In this document: positions 59,001-64,000 of the stretch, piece after piece
How the letters are laid out: each line of letters begins with the position of its first letter
Position numbering within the stretch: position 1 is the first letter of the stretch
DNA from: Archilochus colubris
Taxonomy: Eukaryota; Chordata; Aves; Apodiformes; Trochilidae
Length of the DNA: 64,000 nt
Reading direction: 5' to 3'
Assembly: GCA_023079485.1 (NCBI GenBank)
Contig: CM041086.1
Span: forward strand, 15,942,401-16,006,400
Translations under genes and position numbers: made by a program
The notes under the pieces: model-generated
Told to the model about the DNA's origin: nothing
Seen by the model: the letters and a program-made list of their open reading frames with translations, nothing else
The model's database searches: none

Positions 59001-62000
59001 AGTGTCTTCCATCTTGCAGGCTGGGTGACAAAGTTGAAGGGAAGGCTGAGTAGTTCCAAAGAATCCAAGTTCTGGTGGTCCTCTGGTGGGAGTTACCATT
59101 CTTAGAGCCAAGTTTCAGGAATGTGAGCCTCAGCCTTTTGTCACTAGGGAGTGGAAAGTTAGCCCAGATCCCCTCAGTGGCACTTAATGCTGAGTCACCA
59201 CCTGCTCCATACAAATGGTTTAGCACGGACACATCTTCCCTGCCAGCTTTTTGGGGTGAGGAGTAGCTTTTGGCAGAAGGGCTTCTTCAGATGGTCTCAT
59301 GGGGCAGAGCAGTGTCACATGGCTACATTTACATGTTAAAGAGTACATGGTCCTGTGCCTTCCTCCTCTAGAGCTCTCTTAGCAGGTTCTAGGCCAAGAT
59401 TATTGCTTGCTTGTTGCTGTGTGTGTAAGAATTGATTCTTGTGAGTCCCAGCATAATGTTGGGAAATGACAGGAGTGTCTCACCCTCTAGCTTGTCCAAG
59501 CACTCTCTGGCCATTAACTAATAAATAATCTGCACAGACTCCCTGGGAAGTGGCCAACAGGCTGGTTCTTTGTTGGAAGGAGGTTGAGTGTATCAACACC
59601 CTTGGCCTCTGGAGAGCTCAGCCCATGGTACTCTGGTCACTGTGTGGACTCAGCACCACTCCTGGGGAAGCAGGACCATAGCTCTTTCCCTCTCTTAGGC
59701 CAGGTAGGTAATAGAATTCTTTTCTGTATCTCCTTGGCACTAAGACCTTTTAAATCTTTTCTGAAAATGATGGGAGTGGAAGAAATGCTATTCAAGTTTT
59801 CATAAAGGAATGAAAGAAACTGTTTCTGGGGAATGTGGGTCCCCTGCCAGGACACCCAACAGGCTGGGTTGAACCTGGGCTTCCTGCTCCTCCTAACACC
59901 CCCAAGCCTATGCTTCCTCAGCTGCTCTCTAGGCAACAAAAATGCTCTTCCCTCTCCCTTTCATCCAGAAACACATCCTTCTGATGAAGCCTTCCAGAAC
60001 AGTGGCATATTCCCATGAAAAGATTCTTTTTCAAGCTTCTGACATGTAACTTGCTGAAAAATTCATGACCAGCTCCAGTCAGAGGCCTTGGCTCCCCCAG
60101 GAGCAGGGTCTGGGCCTGTTGGATTGCAGTGTGCCTGCAGGGAGGCAGAATCCTAAGTACAGGATCAGTCCCAGGTGACCAGGGATTTGTTACAGCATAA
60201 TTGTAGCCAGTGAGAAATGAGGGAATTGAGGCACGTTGTAATTATGCAATTGGCCGGAGTCCCCATAAGTCAGAGAGCAGAACAGAACATCAGATTCCTG
60301 GCAGTTCCTCCTGTGTCCTGCACAGGGATGCCTGATGGGAAAAGCCCTCCTGATTTTTGGGTTGGGTTCTGATATTGAAGGCAGTATTTGTAAAAGATGT
60401 TGGCTCCCCTTGAGAACAGCAGAAAGCACAGGGATGTCAATAGCAGAATTAATCATTTTTTGAAAGCAATCAGTCACTAACTGATGTAGCTGAGGGGGAT
60501 CAGAGGCTGCAAACACATAGAGGGGATGTGGTCAGTGCATTCAGCAGAAGAATATTCAGTAAGTGATGTAGGCAGTGTCTGAATGTAAAAATGTCAAGTC
60601 AGACATAGCAGGGGGGATACACTTCATAAGGACAAGGCAGCTGTGTGCCAGGTAGGACTTTGTGTTGCAAATCACCTGATGGCTCAGGGGCAGAAGTTCT
60701 CTGTCTGGACTGGGTTGTTCAGGTTGGTGGAGAGCCAACACTGAGGCAAAAGATGATTTTGCTCTCACCTTCTTCATCTGGCAGTTCAGGAAATGCTTTG
60801 AACAATTTAATTCAGAATATAGGTTGATGTATTAGATATTGTGTGTGTACAGGGGCAGAACCAAGGAGCTCCACTTGTATTTCTTAGCTGGAGAGCTTAC
60901 AGCTGCTAGTGGTGAATTCTAGACAGCAAGAGGAGGAGTTTGGGCTCAGGTGGTGGCATGTTTGTTTAATTTATCTCATTTTTACATCCATGGATTTATT
61001 AAGGCAATTTGGAGTGGTAATTTAATCTCTGTGCATTGATTTCCTAATTTGTAAGCTCTTTGCAGACTGGTGCTTGTGTTCTGGGCAGCTCAGGTGAGCT
61101 CTGTTCAGCTTGAGGCCCAGGGTGAGCTTTGTTTGACACAAGCTGTGTGGTGTACAGGCTGCAGTGTCTGGCTTCAGTGCTTTTCCTCATTTTTGCTGAA
61201 AGACTGAGACTTCTGGTAGTGGAAAGCCTGGGATTCTAGCCCTGGCTCTGCAGGCAAGTGTGTGGTTTGTCTGGTAAGAATTCATTGATGTCTCCAGGAT
61301 TGCTTTTACCAGAGCTGAGGATGGGTGTTACTGAAATTTACTTGTATGCTATAAAGGGGTTTAATTAATTTTAGCTGGTGAAGGGCTTTGTGAGCCAGAG
61401 ATAAATGACTCTTCAGATGCACAAAATGTTGTCATTCTGTGGAAATATTTTCTAAGCAGCAGAAGAAAAATATTTTAAAACACAGAAAGTAAGACTGGAA
61501 CAAGATCTGTAAAGTGTTGCATTTATTTAGGAGCTATCGCAGGCTGAACTGAATGTGAAGACAATGCAGTAGTAGCAAACCAGGATGTGGTGGCCCACAT
61601 TTTGCAGTGCAGGCTCATTCAAGTGTGCACATCACTCAGCATCAGCCCCAGGATGAGAGGCAGAATCGTGCCCAGTGGTGCTGCAGGACTCTCACGTGCC
61701 TGGCGTGCACAGAAAATGATCCAGGCTGCCCATTTGGAGCCACGGGCTTTGCCTTCACACTTGCTTGCTTCCTTCCCAGGGTTTGTGCAGTTACTAGCTG
61801 GCATCTTGGCATTTGGCCCTGTGGTGGCAGGCAGCCTGGTTTTCAGCCTGCTGAGCCTTAGAGATGCCCTTCAGTGGGAGCAGGGGGAACTTGGGCCTTG
61901 GCAGGACTGGGCCAAGTGTGTCTGAGGCAGAGAAAGGGCCAGCAGCCAGGGCACTTCCCACACAAAGGCAAGGAAGCTGAATTCATTTTGTTCTTAAAGG

Positions 62001-62639
62001 AGTGTTTAGCTTCTCAGAGCAGAAGGACCCAGAGAAACCTGATACAGCATTACTGGAGCCTATTCAGTGACTTCAGTGGGAATTGAATGAGACTCTAAAT
62101 GTGTTAAAGTCTTTGCACTTTTAGCTTGAATGATGATGCTGATAAGCAGAATTGAATTAAAGATAATAGAGGAAAGAGCTGTCTTCCATGTACTGTTATC
62201 TGGTTTCTCTTGATAGGAATATCTGCATCTAGATTATTTTAGGTTTGGTTTGGTTTTGTTTCCTCATGGTATCATACTCTCTTTAATAAATAATTTGTGG
62301 TTCTTTGTGACAATTTTCTTTACTCCTGAAGAGAAGAGATCCAGTTTCGTATCCTTTCTTTCTTTGAGGTGTGTAGTTACAAACAGCTTCTACCATCTCT
62401 ATTCTAAACATTTCCTCCTGTTTACAGTTTGCCTGCACCTTGGGAAAAGTTTACTTAATGTTAGGTAAATATTTTCTCTTCTCTGGTACACAAAGGATTT
62501 AGTGTCTTATTTTGTGTCTGATAGCAAGTAAGAGATGTTAGAGATGCAAGAAATATTAATTTTGCAAAAGAACCTTTATCTCTTAAAAGCTGGGAGGCTG
62601 TTTCCTTCACATATAGAGGCTAAACAAACAGGGTGCATT
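56037..62639. other. Non-coding stretch, probable intron
   Basis: No gene, RNA gene or transposon recognised. An AT-rich block around 60960-61060 has TAAT-type cores and could be regulatory. The remaining ORFs are short and overlap on both strands. Confidence 0.5.
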
Positions 62640-62680
62640 GTCACTGCTTTTTCATACAGGCTGCTCTTAGGTTTCCTTCT
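62640..62680 (+). repeat. Copy 1 of a 41-bp duplicated segment
   Basis: Matches 63391-63431 at about 34 of 41 positions without gaps. The core CATACAGGCTGCTCTTAGG is shared with a single substitution. Same orientation, 751 bp apart. Confidence 0.7.
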
Positions 62681-63390
62681 AAAATTTACCACAGAGGGGG
62701 GAAAAAAGTCTTGAACATTTACATTAGTAGAGCTTTGGCTGGTTTTCCACTGTAGCTTTCTCCTAGCCCAGGTCTGTGTGGATCTCTGAGCTGCCAGGCA
62801 GTGCTAGCAAAGATTGGGTTATAATCAGATCCCTTTGTTCTGTAACTTGTTTCACCTGTGATAGAGGCACTCTAATGAGAAAGGCTGGCAGTGGTGCATG
62901 TTACCAACAGAAGTTCTGAGGTTGTTCCTGGCTGGTCTGTCATGACACATAATTTTGTAAAGAGAAGGTTGTACTTTTTTTTGGTGATCTGGCCTGTCCA
63001 GTATTGCATTACTGTCTGCAACACTCTGAAATCACTTGGAGTCTCCCCTCAAGAGTTGGGTAATGATTTGGTGTGTTAATCTCCTAAGACATGCACATTG
63101 CATTCTGTAAAGCTTCTCTTTCTGTGTGTGTTTGCTGCCATTAGTGCCCGACCAGGAACTGCTGTGTGCTGATGGTCCCTGAAGAACAGAACATAGCCAG
63201 TTGTCCCACGGATGTACTCCATGGTGTTGTTTTTGGGGCCCTTTCTCCTGGCTGGTGACCCAGACAGTGCTGGTGACTGGTAAGGTGTGGGTGGAAATGT
63301 GACATTCCAGGGAGTGTAGCTGGTGACTCCTTTTCTGTCTGAGTAAATGTACTTTGTGACCTCTTAGGCACCAGCTGGTCAGTGGGATGG

Positions 63391-63431
63391 GTCACTGGCT
63401 TCCCATACATGCTGCTCTTAGGTTTGCTTCT
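63391..63431 (+). repeat. Copy 2 of a 41-bp duplicated segment
   Basis: Partner of 62640-62680. No longer similarity is visible around either copy, so this may be the conserved core of an old duplication or of two repeat copies. Confidence 0.7.
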
Positions 63432-64000
63432 GAGGCATCTTGGTGTTGCTCTGAGCTGCTGTGTAGGACTTTGGTACCTCTGAGGACAGGGCAGGGAAAA
63501 GCTTGCATCTGCCTAAGGCTGCAGATGAGGGGGGAGCTGACAAAAACATGCTAATAGCAGAGCAACTTATGTGAGAAGCTAGAGAGATAAAGAGTATTGT
63601 AGGTCTCCAGCTCAGCAGCAGGGGCTGTGCTACCTGTGTTCCCAGCTCCTGGGCTTGACTGCCTCCAGCCTTGCCCTGCTTTGTGGAGGCAGCAGGCTAG
63701 TGAGCAGCCCTTCCAGCTGTGGTGGGACCCATTGTCTAGCCTTGCTCCTTGAGGTGATCCCCATCCCACCTTCTGCTGCTGAGGACCCTTGAGCCCTAGG
63801 ATGGAGGTTCTTGGTCCCTTATCAGTGCCTGTCACTGCAGCATGTGCTGGTGGCCTTGGGTGCTCCCAGCATTCAGAGTGGTGGTGCAGGCTCTGCAGAG
63901 CTTCTCCAGCTCAATGCACTGCAAGGTGCTCATCACGTCTTGTGCTCTAAAAGTTTCTTTAAAGGTTTCAGGAGTAAATGCAGGGCCAGGAGTTAACCCC
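63432..64000. other. Non-coding stretch at the right edge
   Basis: No gene or repeat recognised. Confidence 0.5.

Noticed and set aside
1..64000. CRISPR arrays, operons, phage or plasmid functions, prokaryotic defence systems
   Set aside because: No regularly spaced repeats, no dense same-strand coding and no ribosome-binding-site structure; the window is vertebrate nuclear DNA.

Overview
This window reads as nuclear DNA of a higher vertebrate, most likely a bird. It has no operons, no dense coding and no CRISPR array or prokaryotic defence locus. AT-leaning non-coding sequence with scattered short ORFs fills most of it. The pointers to a bird are a CR1-like 3' tail near 54.3 kb, a 346-bp endogenous-retrovirus solo LTR at 30.1-30.5 kb with an avian-retrovirus-like TATA/AATAAA layout, low interspersed-repeat density, and no Alu- or L1-like sequence. 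A crocodilian or turtle cannot be excluded by eye.

Layout. From 1 to about 43.0 kb the sequence is intergenic or intronic. I could not identify a named gene in it, but a few minus-strand segments look like short coding exons because they have splice sites, an open frame and matching phase (878-1003 and 33628-33738 are the best). Other marked items here are short tandem repeats, homopolymers, one perfect hairpin, the solo LTR with an intact 6-bp target-site duplication, and one perfect match to the CTCF core motif. From 43.07 to 44.13 kb lies a strong CpG island with CCAAT boxes on both strands, a CRE half-site, an E2F-like site and G/C boxes. It is the only confident promoter. On the plus strand the island carries a plausible first coding exon (43805-43823) that ends at a GT donor. 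A 39-codon upstream ORF stops in the four-base overlap ATGA with that start.

From 44.1 kb to the right end the sequence looks like a long first intron on the plus strand. It holds G-run clusters just after the island, two (TA)n microsatellites (one of them upstream at 24.8 kb), two diverged copies of an about 185-bp unit about 700 bp apart (45.5 and 46.2 kb), a CR1 fragment, a second small duplicated segment (62.6 and 63.4 kb), and two GT-AG bounded candidate exons (53340-53443 and 55952-56036).

I did not find a new biological system. The best-supported non-trivial objects are the CpG-island promoter, the solo LTR, the duplicated unit beside the promoter, and the candidate exons, which need transcript evidence.
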